A stretch of DNA of 64,000 nt from Actinospineispora acaciae DSM 45401 (GCF_000620785.1 NZ_JIAI01000004.1:248001-312000); one strand, 5' to 3'. Counted from the first letter of the stretch, positions 43,298 through 52,471 are shown. Notes: generated from the letters alone by a model not told the origin. Program-made: numbers and translations.

Positions 43298-43685
43298 GGT
43301 GGCTCCAGTCCAGCGCCACGGCGCGGCGTATCCGCCGGTCGTACTGGCGCGCCAGATGCCAGCGGGTGAGCGCCAGGACCGGCCCCGCCCGGTCGTCAGG
43401 GTCGGCCGCCAGCACCCGCCGACGAACGGCGGACGCGGGACGCAGTTCGACGTCGTCCGGGTCCGGGATGGCCGCAAGGCAGCGACGATGCAGCAGAATC
43501 GGACCGGGTATGAAGATCCCGGGAACCAGGTGCACACCGCACACAGCGAGCGGGTACGGGTCCTCGGGGTCATAGACGGCGTGGACGTGATAGTCGGTCA
43601 TGTCCAGCAGCAGTGCGATGGTCAGCGTCTCTAGTGGAGCGGATGCGGCGCTTCGGCTGGCCCTACCCCTGAAGTCCCTAGTCAC
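43290..43685 (-). CDS. hypothetical protein, paralogue of the gene at 15555
   Basis: The family is not known to me, but it matches the 15555 protein: VHAVYDPEDPYPLAVCG, LLHRRCLAAI and RQYDRRIRRAVALD. The start is uncertain: GTG 43685 gives 131 residues, ATG 43601 gives 103. The 15555 protein has about 15 residues before the shared DLTD/DMTD block, so the true start may be upstream of 43601. The 3' end overlaps a small ORF. It is divergent from an XRE regulator across about 105 bases and could be controlled by it. Confidence 0.62.
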   Translation of the reverse strand: MTRDFRGRASRSAASAPLETLTIALLLDMTDYHVHAVYDPEDPYPLAVCGVHLVPGIFIPGPILLHRRCLAAIPDPDDVELRPASAVRRRVLAADPDDRAGPVLALTRWHLARQYDRRIRRAVALDWSHHG

Positions 43686-43730
43686 AGTGGGTAGTGCACC
43701 GTCTGGTGATGCCGCTGGGAAGGCCCGCCG

Positions 43731-43761
43731 CTATGGCTCCGACTGGTCCATACTATGGCTC
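43731..43761. promoter_or_regulatory. direct repeat upstream of the XRE-TPR gene
   Basis: CTATGGCTC occurs at 43731-43739 and again at 43753-43761, a 22-base period or two helical turns. TACTAT (43751-43756) is a likely -10 box overlapping the second copy. The repeats may be the binding site of the XRE protein or of a second regulator. This is based on pattern only. Confidence 0.4.
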
Positions 43762-43790
43762 AATGATCCACAGCGGGAGGATGGAACACC

Positions 43791-45101
43791 GTGGCCGCTG
43801 TTGATATCGAGGAACGGGTCAGGCAGGCCATCGGGGCACACATCAAGCAAGCGCGGGAGCGCCATAAGACGCCCCGGGGCCGGGTGTGGTCGCAAGCAAA
43901 GCTTGCTTATGTGCTCAGCCAAGCGAGCGGGTACACCACGACGGCCAACTACGTGTCGAAATGGGAACGGGGCGACCGCAAGCCTGGTTACGAGTGGGGG
44001 CCGGTCATCGAGCGCGTCTTGGGCCTGGACCTAGTCGCGATCGAGACCGCCGAGCGTGCCGCTCTTGACGTTCCGGACGATCCGCCGCCCGTCGTCGTAC
44101 CGGAGCTAGGGTCCGATGATGTGAACCGCCGGCACATGCTGGGGCTCGGTGCGTTGACCGTGCTGGAGTCCACGCGCCGCGATCTGGCCCGAGTTGTCGA
44201 GGGCTCCGAGCGTGCGGACCTGGATGAGTGGGAGGCAGTCGCCGCCGAGTACGGGCACAGCTACCTGGTGACCCCGCCGGAGATCCTGATCCGGCAATTG
44301 GCGGCCGATCTACCCGCCGTGCGGGCACTCATCGACATAGGCCCCGGACGGCTGTGGGCCGGGTATTGCCGGGTGGCGTCCCAGCTAGCCGTCATCACCG
44401 CTCGTACCTGGTCGTCGCTGGACGAGTACCAGAAGGCGTGGCGGTGGTGGCGCACCGCGCGTGTGTTGGCTGACGCTTCTGGTGACCAGGCCGCGCGTGT
44501 GATGTGTCGGGGCGAAGAAGTCGTGATGGGCCTGTACGAGCACCGGCCCATTTCGGTCCTGCTCGACGTGGCCGCCGAAGCGGTGGAAATCGGCGGAGAC
44601 ACAGCGACCCGGGGCGCGGTGGGCTTGTGGGCGGGCATCGCCCAGGCCAACGCGACGATCGGACGCACCGGCGATGCGGTGCACGCGCTGGAGCGACTGG
44701 AGCGACTGACCGAGGCGCTCCCGTCATCGGTCACCGACGCATCGGACAGCGTGCACGGTTGGCCCGAGTACCGGACCCGTCACGCCCAGTCCTACGTCCA
44801 CACCCAGCTTGGGGACACGGCGGCGGCAGGTGTCGCCCAGGATCAGGCCCTCGCGCTTTACCGTGATTCGCTGCCTGCGTCCCGCGCCCAGGTCGAGCTG
44901 CACCGCGCCCGCTGCCTCGTTCTCGACCGGGACCCGCGCGGAGGTCTGGCCAGGGCGGCCGAAGTTCTGGCCGCCCTGCCCGACGGGTTCCGGAACGACG
45001 CGGTCGTGTTGTCCGTGGCGCGGAAGGTGCTCGACGCGGTTCCACTGGCCATGCGCACCCACGGTGAGGCGCTCGCTCTGTCCGAAGCGTTGCGGTGCTG
45101 A
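43791..45101 (+). CDS. XRE family regulator with TPR-like C-terminus
   Basis: A 436-residue protein, GTG 43791 preceded by GGGAGG. The N-terminal helix-turn-helix (residues 8-85, WSQAKLAYVLSQASG...NYVSKWERGDRKP) is longer than in classic XRE proteins. The rest (residues 110-436) is all-helical with TPR-like pairs (WRWWRTARVLADASGDQAAR). Such proteins in actinomycetes often pair with a small neighbouring gene as regulator and co-factor. It overlaps the GNAT gene by 7 bases. No enzymatic domain is seen. Confidence 0.85.
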   Translation: MAAVDIEERVRQAIGAHIKQARERHKTPRGRVWSQAKLAYVLSQASGYTTTANYVSKWERGDRKPGYEWGPVIERVLGLDLVAIETAERAALDVPDDPPPVVVPELGSDDVNRRHMLGLGALTVLESTRRDLARVVEGSERADLDEWEAVAAEYGHSYLVTPPEILIRQLAADLPAVRALIDIGPGRLWAGYCRVASQLAVITARTWSSLDEYQKAWRWWRTARVLADASGDQAARVMCRGEEVVMGLYEHRPISVLLDVAAEAVEIGGDTATRGAVGLWAGIAQANATIGRTGDAVHALERLERLTEALPSSVTDASDSVHGWPEYRTRHAQSYVHTQLGDTAAAGVAQDQALALYRDSLPASRAQVELHRARCLVLDRDPRGGLARAAEVLAALPDGFRNDAVVLSVARKVLDAVPLAMRTHGEALALSEALRC

Positions 45102-45607
45102 GCTACACGGTTCCGTCCTCCCCCGTGGCCGTCGCCGACGAGCTGGCCGCGCTTTACGCCCGGGTGTTCGCCGAGCCGCCCTATCGGGAAGGCCCGGCGG
45201 ACGTGCGGGTGTTCGTCAGGAACTACACCGAGGATGTCGCCCACCCGGGGTTCGGTGTGGTGGTTGCCCACGACGACGGCACGGCGGTCGGGTTCGGCTA
45301 CGGCACCGCCAGACGGCCGGGTGAGTGGTGGCCGGGGTGCGACGCACCTCCGCCACCGGAGATCGTCGAGTGTCCAAGTTTCGCGGTCTACGAATGGGCC
45401 GTCGACAAACCGTATCGAGGTCGGGGGGTCGGTCGGGAGATCATGGTGCGTTTGCTTGCCGACCGCCCGGAACCGTGGGCCACTCTCGCGGTACACCCCC
45501 ACGCCGATGCATACCGGATCTACATCCGGGCGGGCTGGCGGCAGGTTGGGATGTCCTACATCGCCGACAGGCCGGCGATGGCCGTGCTGATCAGACGGAC
45601 GTCGTGA
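45095..45607 (+). CDS. GNAT family N-acetyltransferase
   Basis: A 170-residue acetyltransferase, GTG 45095. Motif A, which binds acetyl-CoA, is AVDKPYRGRGVGREIM (Q/RxxGxG/A), followed by LAVHPHADAYRIYIRAGW, typical of motif B. The substrate may be a small amine or a protein N-terminus. It is translationally coupled to the XRE-TPR gene. An antibiotic-acetylating role cannot be judged from the sequence. Confidence 0.9.
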   Translation: MLSYTVPSSPVAVADELAALYARVFAEPPYREGPADVRVFVRNYTEDVAHPGFGVVVAHDDGTAVGFGYGTARRPGEWWPGCDAPPPPEIVECPSFAVYEWAVDKPYRGRGVGREIMVRLLADRPEPWATLAVHPHADAYRIYIRAGWRQVGMSYIADRPAMAVLIRRTS

Positions 45608-45695
45608 ACCCGTCGCCTTAGGTGTCTGCGCGTATCAGCCGGGGCGCGCGTCGGCTCTCTTTGTGCCGAGGGGACCACCGACGGAGGAGGTCGTG

Positions 45696-47009
45696 ATGTC
45701 CCAGCGGCTCGACGCGCAGATCGCCAACATTGGCACGCGGTTCCGCATTTTCCCGCAGCCCCGGTTCCTGAAGAAGGACGACGGGACCCCGCTGTTCCCG
45801 GAGCCGGAGGAGGTCACGATCTCGGTGCCTCCCGGCGAGATGCGGCCGGGGCCGGCGGACGGGCGGATGTTCGTCGTCGACGCGGTCGACAAGCTTCCCT
45901 ACGGCCAGATGACCCAGCCGCCCTACCGCGGTGCATCCCCGCCACCGGTGCGGCCCGACGGCGAGGGCCATTTCGCCCATCTCGACCCGGACAGCCGGGA
46001 GTTCGCCGCCGCCACCATGTATGCCACGGTGCGGCGGGTGCTCGACATCTGGGAGGACTACTTCGAGCATCGCATCGACTGGCACTTCGAGTCCGACTTC
46101 TCGCGGCTGGAGATGATCCCGCTCATCGAGTGGGACAACGCGCAGTCCGGGTACGGCTTCCTGGAGTTCGGGTACGGGCGCACGCCCAGCGGGACGATCG
46201 ACCACGCCAGGCCGTACTGCGAGAACTTCGACGTGCTCGCGCACGAGCTGGGGCACAGCATCATCTTCAGCGAGGTCGGGGTGCCGTCCAGCCCGCAGGA
46301 CGAGGGCGTCGACTACGGCGGGATGCACGAGTCCAGCGGTGACCTGACGGCCATCGTGGCGCTGTTGCACTTCGAGACGTTCGTCAGGTACCTGCTGGAG
46401 TCCACCAAGGGCAACCTGTTGACGGTCAACGGGCTGGACAGGGTCGGCGAGCTGTCGGACAGCAGGCAGATCCGGGTGGCGTTCAACGCCAAGCGGATGT
46501 CGGACGTGGGGACCGAGCCGCACGAGCGCTCGCTCCCCCTGACCGGGGCGATCTTCGACACCATGGTCGAGGTGTTCCAGCAGGGGCTGGTCCAGCACGG
46601 GTTGATCACGGCCGACCTGCGCGACAGGTCCACCCAGCTGCCGGGCAGCGCCGCCGACCTGAAGAAGATCCAGGCCGACTTCACGGCGGCCTACCAGGGC
46701 CACGAGAAGGAGTTCGAGAAGGCGTTGCTCGACGCGCGCGACTACATCGGGCGGCTGCTCGCGGTCACCTGGGGGTCGCTGTCGCCGAACTTCCTGACCT
46801 ACCACGACGTGCTGCGGGCGCTGGTGCGCGCGGACCGCGAGGTGACCGGCGGCGCGAACCAGCCGATCATCAGGGACTGCTTCGCCTGGCGGGAGATCGG
46901 GCCGGCGGCGTCGTCGCGGCTGCTGCGCCCGCACACGCTGCAGGACTGCGGCCTGCGCACCGCCCGGCCGGTCGACGACGCCACCCGGACGATCTGGAGG
47001 AAGCCGTGA
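45696..47009 (+). CDS. gluzincin metallopeptidase, thermolysin-like active site
   Basis: A 437-residue protein with GGAGGAGG just before ATG 45696. The zinc site is complete: His183-Glu184-x-x-His187 (LAHELGHS), then Glu212 and Asp216 in HESSGD, the E-x-x-x-D of gluzincins. There is no signal peptide or propeptide, so it may act in the cytoplasm or leave by a non-classical route. It overlaps the BNR-propeller gene by 4 bases. It belongs to no family I can name beyond the M4-like clan. Protease versus scaffold cannot be told apart from the sequence, but the ligands are intact. Confidence 0.8.
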   Translation: MSQRLDAQIANIGTRFRIFPQPRFLKKDDGTPLFPEPEEVTISVPPGEMRPGPADGRMFVVDAVDKLPYGQMTQPPYRGASPPPVRPDGEGHFAHLDPDSREFAAATMYATVRRVLDIWEDYFEHRIDWHFESDFSRLEMIPLIEWDNAQSGYGFLEFGYGRTPSGTIDHARPYCENFDVLAHELGHSIIFSEVGVPSSPQDEGVDYGGMHESSGDLTAIVALLHFETFVRYLLESTKGNLLTVNGLDRVGELSDSRQIRVAFNAKRMSDVGTEPHERSLPLTGAIFDTMVEVFQQGLVQHGLITADLRDRSTQLPGSAADLKKIQADFTAAYQGHEKEFEKALLDARDYIGRLLAVTWGSLSPNFLTYHDVLRALVRADREVTGGANQPIIRDCFAWREIGPAASSRLLRPHTLQDCGLRTARPVDDATRTIWRKP

Positions 47010-48643
47010 ACCGCTTCCAGCGGGTGCGCGAGATCCTCGACGAGGCGGTCGGCGGGGCGGGCGCGTCGGTCGGGTTCCACGGCGCGTTCTGGCGCAACAC
47101 CACCCGTGACCGGTTCGTCGCGGCCAGGGTGTTCGGCCTCGGGCTGGTGATCGTCGGCGACGGCGCGGGCTCGAACCTGGTGCGCGCGCTGAAGGGGGAG
47201 GCCCCGTTCGGCGCCGACCTGCCCGAGCCGCCGGCGGGCGCACGGTTCAACCGGATGCCCTCGGGCCGCGAGCCGGTGCCGGCGGAGGCGATCGCCGAGG
47301 TCGAGCGGTGGATCGACGACGGGTGCCCGGACGACGCCCCTGCGCCGGCCTGGCGCCCGACGAACGCCCCCATCGCCAGCTCGCGCACCGACGACATCTG
47401 GTTCCTGGACGCGCGCGAGGGCTGGGCGGTGAACAGCAACGGCCAGATCCTGCACACCACCGACGGCTTCCAGACCTGGGAGCAGCAGTTCCAGGACCGG
47501 GTGTACCTGCGCTGCGTGGGGTTCGCCTCCGCGACCCGAGGCTGGGTCGGGACGCTCACCCCGGGCCGGCCGCTGTACGAGACGGCGGACGGCGGCGCGA
47601 GCTGGAACCTGGTCACCGGGCTTCCGGAGGGGGCGCCATCGGCTGTCTGCGGGCTGTCGGTGGTCAACGAGTCCGTGGCGTACGCCTCCGGCACGAACTA
47701 CCCGGACCGGCCGGCGCGGATGATGCGCACGGTGGACGGCGGGGCGAGCTGGCAGGCCTGGGAGATGGGCGAGCACGCGACGCTGCTGGTCGACACCTAC
47801 TTCACCGACACCGACCACGGCTGGGTGGTCGGCGGGCTGGCCACCGCGGCGAACCCGACGCGCGACGACGTGCACGCGGTGGTGCTGCGCACCGAGGACG
47901 GCGGCCGCACCTGGACCGACCGGGCGGCCCCGCTGCGCGACCAGCTCCCGCTCGGCGAGTGGGGATGGAAGATCCATTTCCTGGACGAGCGGGTCGGCTA
48001 CGTCGCGCTGGAGAGCTTCACCCGCGCCGCCCTGCTCAAGACCACCGACGGCGGCGACACCTGGACCCGCATCGACGTCCACGACCCGCAGGGCAACGCG
48101 AACCTCGAAGGCGTCGGGTTCCTCGACGAGGACACCGGCTGGGTCGGGGGCTGGGGCTCGGAGACGTTCGAGGAAGGCTTCAGCAGCGCGACCGTCGACG
48201 GCGGCGCGACCTGGCGCAACGCCAACGAGGTGGGCCTGTTCATCAACCGGTTCCGGTTCTTCCGAGGCCCGCAGCCGATCGGGTACGCCTCGGGCCGCAC
48301 CGTCTACCGGTACGCCGCCGAGCCGCCAGAAGCGGAGCCGAGGGCGGTCGCGCCGGGCCAGGAGCTGGTCCTGCTCGACGACAACGCCCCGCTGCGCACC
48401 GGGGTCCCGCTCGCGGTGGCGGTCGCGGTGCCCGAGGACGCCGCCCACCTCACCGTCGACATCTGGGACCGCTTCGGCGAACACGTGCGCGCGCTGGTGG
48501 ACGAGAAGGAACCGGCGCCGGGCCGGCGCACCGTGCACTGGGACGCCACCGACACCGAGGGCCGCCCGGTTTCCGGCAGCTTCCTGCTCCGCGTCACCGT
48601 CGACGGCCGCTCCGAGAGCCAGATAGCCCACGTCACGCGCTGA
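47006..48643 (+). CDS. BNR/YCF48-type beta-propeller protein
   Basis: A 545-residue protein. Residues 15-115 form an N-terminal domain (FHGAFWRNTTRDRFVAARVFG ... RWIDDGCPDD) seen next to tyrosinase-like proteins. Residues 125-420 contain at least five BNR-type repeats with S/T-x-D-G-G-x-x-W (TADGGASW, TVDGGASW, TEDGGRTW, TTDGGDTW, TVDGGATW). The C-terminus (435-545) resembles a FlgD-type Ig domain (TVHWDATDTEGRPVSGSFLLRV has the W-D-G-x-x-x-G-x-x-V-x-x-G pattern, given here by its key positions). No signal peptide is visible. It is co-translated with the metallopeptidase and may bind the same polymer or protein. Confidence 0.82.
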   Translation: MNRFQRVREILDEAVGGAGASVGFHGAFWRNTTRDRFVAARVFGLGLVIVGDGAGSNLVRALKGEAPFGADLPEPPAGARFNRMPSGREPVPAEAIAEVERWIDDGCPDDAPAPAWRPTNAPIASSRTDDIWFLDAREGWAVNSNGQILHTTDGFQTWEQQFQDRVYLRCVGFASATRGWVGTLTPGRPLYETADGGASWNLVTGLPEGAPSAVCGLSVVNESVAYASGTNYPDRPARMMRTVDGGASWQAWEMGEHATLLVDTYFTDTDHGWVVGGLATAANPTRDDVHAVVLRTEDGGRTWTDRAAPLRDQLPLGEWGWKIHFLDERVGYVALESFTRAALLKTTDGGDTWTRIDVHDPQGNANLEGVGFLDEDTGWVGGWGSETFEEGFSSATVDGGATWRNANEVGLFINRFRFFRGPQPIGYASGRTVYRYAAEPPEAEPRAVAPGQELVLLDDNAPLRTGVPLAVAVAVPEDAAHLTVDIWDRFGEHVRALVDEKEPAPGRRTVHWDATDTEGRPVSGSFLLRVTVDGRSESQIAHVTR

Positions 48644-48694
48644 ACGGGAAATCCGTATCTAGCCACACACACCCGGTGCCCCTAGTATCTTCCC

Positions 48695-49477
48695 GTGTCG
48701 ATCACCCTGGGCGCACTGGGCCTGTGCCTGATTCTGGCGGCGGTCGCCGTCATCTGGTTCCGTGCCCGGCTCACCGCCGCGACCGCCGACCACGGGGTCG
48801 CCGAGGACGACGTCCCGGTGGGCTGGGCCCGCCGCCGCGCGCAGGAGATGCACTCCGCCGCGCTGGTGCCGCCGGGTGACCCGAGGGTGGCCGAGCTGGC
48901 CCGCAAGGTGCGCGAGGACTACAAGCTCGGCGACGCCACCTGGGACACCCTGGCCTCCGACGTGCAACGCGAGCTGGAACGCGACGGCGAGGTCGGCGTC
49001 GAGACCGCCCGGTTCATCGTCACCTCGGCGCTCGCGGACTTCCGCTGGGAGCTGGACTTCCTGGAGAACTGGAACTCCGTGCCCGCCGAGGAGCGCGCCG
49101 AGACGCCGATCCGCTCGCGCCTGTTCCGGGTCATGCAGAGCACGCCGGCGAGCCCGTTCTCCACGCCGAGCGGGTTCCACCCGCTGATCCACCTGGCCGC
49201 CGCGCTCAAGATGCTCACCGCGCGCCCGGCACCCGACCTGCTGGAGACGCTCGAGGAGCTGCTCGAGTACTGGTTCGCCTACGGCGAGAGCGAGACCTCG
49301 CTGCGCCCGCACGACGCCCAGCTGCTGGAGACCCTGGTCGACTGCTACCGCTCGACGGTCGCCCTGGCCAGCCACCACGACGTCCCGAAGTTCCTCACCG
49401 AGCTGGCCGCACGCGACGCCTCGCCTCCCGACGAGTTCTCCCTGAGCTCCCTGGCCGCGCGAGCCCACACCGGGTAG
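48695..49477 (+). CDS. membrane-anchored hypothetical protein
   Basis: A 260-residue protein with one N-terminal membrane helix (residues 3-22, LGALGLCLILAAVAVIWF) and a cytoplasmic helical body. No known motif is recognised. TAGTAT (48683-48688) ends 6 bases before the GTG start, so the transcript is probably leaderless. The codon pattern fits a real gene. It sits alone between the BNR-protein gene and hemC, same strand. Confidence 0.8.
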   Translation: MSITLGALGLCLILAAVAVIWFRARLTAATADHGVAEDDVPVGWARRRAQEMHSAALVPPGDPRVAELARKVREDYKLGDATWDTLASDVQRELERDGEVGVETARFIVTSALADFRWELDFLENWNSVPAEERAETPIRSRLFRVMQSTPASPFSTPSGFHPLIHLAAALKMLTARPAPDLLETLEELLEYWFAYGESETSLRPHDAQLLETLVDCYRSTVALASHHDVPKFLTELAARDASPPDEFSLSSLAARAHTG

Positions 49478-49504
49478 CCGAACGCCCGGTCGTACTGTGA
49501 GGGC

Positions 49505-50434
49505 ATGTCGCGTGTTATCAGGATCGCCACCCGCGCCAGCCCGATGGCGTTGCACCAGGCACAGCAGGTGGGCGACTCGCTGCGCGCCCTGGAAGCGTCC
49601 CTCGACACCGAGGTGATAAAGGTCACCACCGCGGGCGACAGGTGGATGGGAGACCTCGCCGAACTCGGCGGCAAGGGTGCCTTCATCAAACAGATCGACA
49701 CCGAACTGCTGGAGCATCGGGCCGATCTGGCGGTGCACTGCCTCAAGGACATTCCCGGCGAAATACCGGTGCCCGAGGGCCTGGCCTTCGCCGGCTATCT
49801 CCGGCGTGACGACATTCACGATGCGGCCATCACGACCTCGGGCGCCCGATTGGCCGACCTCCCCGAAGGATCGGTCATCGGAACCAGTTCGGTACGCCGA
49901 ACGGCGCAACTGCGCGTGCACTTTCCGCACCTGCGGGTCGCACCGGTGCGCGGCAACATCAACACCAGGCTGATGCGCCTCGACGAGGGCCATTTCGACG
50001 GCCTGGTCGCGGCGGTCGCCGGGATGCGCAGGGTCGGCCAGGCCGAGCGGATCACCGAGGTGCTCCCGCTGGAGACGATGTGCCCGCCGGTCGGTGCCGG
50101 GATCATCGCGCTGCAGTGCCGCGAGGGCGACGACTACCCGCTCGGGCTCGGCGGGCGGCTCAACCACGGCGAGACGGCCCGCCAGGCCGACGCGGAGCGG
50201 GCGATGCTGCACGCCCTGCAGGGCCACTGCAACTCACCGATCGCGGGCTACGCCACGACCGGCGCCTCCGGTGAGCTGACGCTGCGCGGCGAGGTGTTCT
50301 CCCCGGACGCGTCCCGCTGGGTGCGTGCGTGCCATTCGGGCGACCCGGACAACCCGCATGCACTGGGTTTCTTCGTCGGCGCCGACCTGCTCCGCCAGGG
50401 CGCCCGAACGATCATCGACGCCATCCCGCACTAA
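49505..50434 (+). CDS. hemC: hydroxymethylbilane synthase (porphobilinogen deaminase)
   Basis: A 309-residue enzyme that joins four porphobilinogen units into hydroxymethylbilane in tetrapyrrole synthesis. The catalytic Asp82 (HCLKDIP), the Arg cluster GTSSVRR and the cofactor-binding Cys242 (ALQGHCNSPIAGYA) are present. It is not next to hemA, hemB or hemD, and its neighbours are unrelated, so it may be a second, specialised copy. Part of the gene (49600-49950) uses less strongly GC-biased codons than its neighbours. Its 3' end overlaps the convergent HAD gene by 23 bases. Confidence 0.93.
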   Translation: MSRVIRIATRASPMALHQAQQVGDSLRALEASLDTEVIKVTTAGDRWMGDLAELGGKGAFIKQIDTELLEHRADLAVHCLKDIPGEIPVPEGLAFAGYLRRDDIHDAAITTSGARLADLPEGSVIGTSSVRRTAQLRVHFPHLRVAPVRGNINTRLMRLDEGHFDGLVAAVAGMRRVGQAERITEVLPLETMCPPVGAGIIALQCREGDDYPLGLGGRLNHGETARQADAERAMLHALQGHCNSPIAGYATTGASGELTLRGEVFSPDASRWVRACHSGDPDNPHALGFFVGADLLRQGARTIIDAIPH

Positions 50435-51125
50435 TCTTCTCGGCAAGCGCGCCGAGGCCGTCCACCACGAACTCGAAACGGTCCCGGGGCACCTCCTCGA
50501 CGCCACCCCCGGGGCCGAACTCCAGCGGCCGGCGAATATACGCCGCGCCCATACCGACCGCCCGCGCCGCGTCGAGATCGTACGCGTGAGAGGCCACCAT
50601 CAACGCGTCCGAGGGATCGACCCGAAGAAGCGCGAGCGCGCGCTCGTACACCGAACTGTCGGGTTTGTACGCGCCGAATACCTCCGCCGAGAACACCGCG
50701 TCCCATTCCAGGCCGGCGTGGCGCGATATGTTCACCACGGCGGCGAGGTCCGCATTGGAAAGTGCCGCGACGAGGTGGTCTTCCCGCAGCCGCGCCAACC
50801 CGCGCGGCACGTCCGGCCACGGCCGCAGCCGCTCCCACCCGTCGGTCAGCACCTCGATCTCGGCGGGGGCCAGCTCGGGCCGTCCGGGCAGCCCGACCAG
50901 GGCGTCCCGGTACACCGACCGGACCGAATGCCACCGCCCCCGGCTCGCCAGGTCGTTCAGCTCGTCGCGGTAGCGGCGGCGCCAGTCGTCCACGACCTTC
51001 GACCAGGCCGCCCGGTCGACGCGCCCGCCCAGCACGGCCAACCCGTGGTCGACCAGGCTCGACCGGAAGTCCGTCAGGGTGCCCTGGACGTCGAAGAACA
51101 GCGCGCGCCACCGTGCCACCCTCAC
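50412..51125 (-). CDS. HAD family hydrolase, haloacid dehalogenase type II-like
   Basis: A 237-residue HAD enzyme, GTG 51125. The nucleophile Asp12 is in FFDVQGTLTD, motif II is SNAD, Lys is in GAYKPDSSVY and the acidic motif IV is ASHAYDLDAA. This ASHAYDLDAA form matches type II L-2-haloacid dehalogenases. It follows the MatC-like transporter with GTGA overlap, so it probably serves the same hydroxy- or halo-acid pathway. Phosphatase activity is an alternative. Confidence 0.87.
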   Translation of the reverse strand: MRVARWRALFFDVQGTLTDFRSSLVDHGLAVLGGRVDRAAWSKVVDDWRRRYRDELNDLASRGRWHSVRSVYRDALVGLPGRPELAPAEIEVLTDGWERLRPWPDVPRGLARLREDHLVAALSNADLAAVVNISRHAGLEWDAVFSAEVFGAYKPDSSVYERALALLRVDPSDALMVASHAYDLDAARAVGMGAAYIRRPLEFGPGGGVEEVPRDRFEFVVDGLGALAEKISAGWRR

Positions 51126-52387
51126 CAGCTCCCCGGGAGAACGAGCAGCCCCCACGCCAGGACGGGTGCGACCAGCATGAGCGTCAGGCCCCAGCGCATC
51201 AGCGACCGGAAGACGCCGTCCCTGGTCGACTCCCCGGCGTTGGCCACCGTGAGCGCGCCCATGGTGGAGTACGGCGAGCAGTCGACCACCGAGGTGGACA
51301 CCGCGACCGCGACGACCAGGCCGACGGTGCCCACCTCCCCGCCGCCCAGGAACGGCGCCGCCATCGGCAGGACCGCCCCCAGGAACGCCGTGGTCGAGGC
51401 GAACGCCGACACGACGGCGCCGATCACGCAGACGAACAGCGCGGCCAGCAGCGGGGCGTTGATGCCCGCGATCCGCGCGCCCAGCCAGTCGATCGCGCCC
51501 ATCCTCTGCAGCAGCGCGATGTAGGTGATGATGCCGCAGATGAGCAGCACCGTCCCCCACGCGATGTCGCCGGCCGCCGCCTTGCCGTCCTCGGGGTGGA
51601 CAAGGCCGAGCACGGCGACCACCGTGATCGCCGCGAACCCCACGTCGAGGCCCGCGAGCAGGGCGCCCAGCACGAGCGTGAGGATCCCGCACAGGGTGAG
51701 CACCATGCGCGGTGTGAGCCGTTGCGCGGGCTTCACCACGGTCCGGGTCGCGCCACCGCCGCCCGCGCCGCCGCCCCCGGCCGGTTCGGGGTCGGGCACG
51801 CGCGGTGCAAACCCGCTGTACCGGACGTATGCCACCCCCGCGACGAGCAGGCACGCGGTGAACGTGCCGGCGAACAGCGCGAGCGGCGGCACCCGCCCGA
51901 CCAGGCCGTTGACCACGATCCCGTAGATGCCCAGCGGCGAGAACCCGCCGGCCGTGGCGCCCTGGATCACCATCACGCCCGTCATGGCCTCGCTGATCCG
52001 GTACTGGCGCGCGAACTTCAGCGCGATCGGCACCATCACGGCCACCGCGGAGGGCGTGGCCGAGCCGATGGACGTCAGCGCGCACGGCACCAGGAACATC
52101 ACCCACGGGATGAGCCCGATACGCCCCTGCACCATCCGCACCGCGGCGTCCACCAGCCAGTCGACGGTGCCGTTGCGGGTGGCCAGCGCGAACAGGTACG
52201 TCACGCCGACCAGGACGATGAGCATGGACGCGGGGAAGCCGGCCGCGATGTCGTCGGCGTTCGAGCCGTAGACGGTCAGGCCGACGACGAACGCGGCGCC
52301 CAGCGCCAGCGCGCCCATGTTGATCGGCCGGATCGTGCCCAGCAGGAAGACGGCGGCGAGAACCGCGAGCCCGACCGTGTGCCCCAT
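51122..52387 (-). CDS. MatC/SLC13-like dicarboxylate transporter
   Basis: A 421-residue membrane protein with 10-12 helices. The N-terminus LGTIRPINMGALALGAAFVV matches the MatC (malonate/dicarboxylate carrier) N-terminal domain. Two re-entrant-like segments contain TSIGSATPSAVAV and SAFASTTAFLGAVLP, typical of ion-coupled carboxylate carriers. A Gly-rich cytoplasmic loop (about 205-218) joins the two halves. It is divergent from the LysR gene and followed by the HAD gene. The likely substrate is tartrate, malate or malonate. Confidence 0.85.
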   Translation of the reverse strand: MGHTVGLAVLAAVFLLGTIRPINMGALALGAAFVVGLTVYGSNADDIAAGFPASMLIVLVGVTYLFALATRNGTVDWLVDAAVRMVQGRIGLIPWVMFLVPCALTSIGSATPSAVAVMVPIALKFARQYRISEAMTGVMVIQGATAGGFSPLGIYGIVVNGLVGRVPPLALFAGTFTACLLVAGVAYVRYSGFAPRVPDPEPAGGGGAGGGGATRTVVKPAQRLTPRMVLTLCGILTLVLGALLAGLDVGFAAITVVAVLGLVHPEDGKAAAGDIAWGTVLLICGIITYIALLQRMGAIDWLGARIAGINAPLLAALFVCVIGAVVSAFASTTAFLGAVLPMAAPFLGGGEVGTVGLVVAVAVSTSVVDCSPYSTMGALTVANAGESTRDGVFRSLMRWGLTLMLVAPVLAWGLLVLPGSW

Positions 52388-52471
52388 GAATCCTCCTCGA
52401 CCCGGTGACGCGACGATCAGCGTGGGGCGGCGCGGATCGATTCGTCCAACAGGGGCTCGCTACCCGACCGG

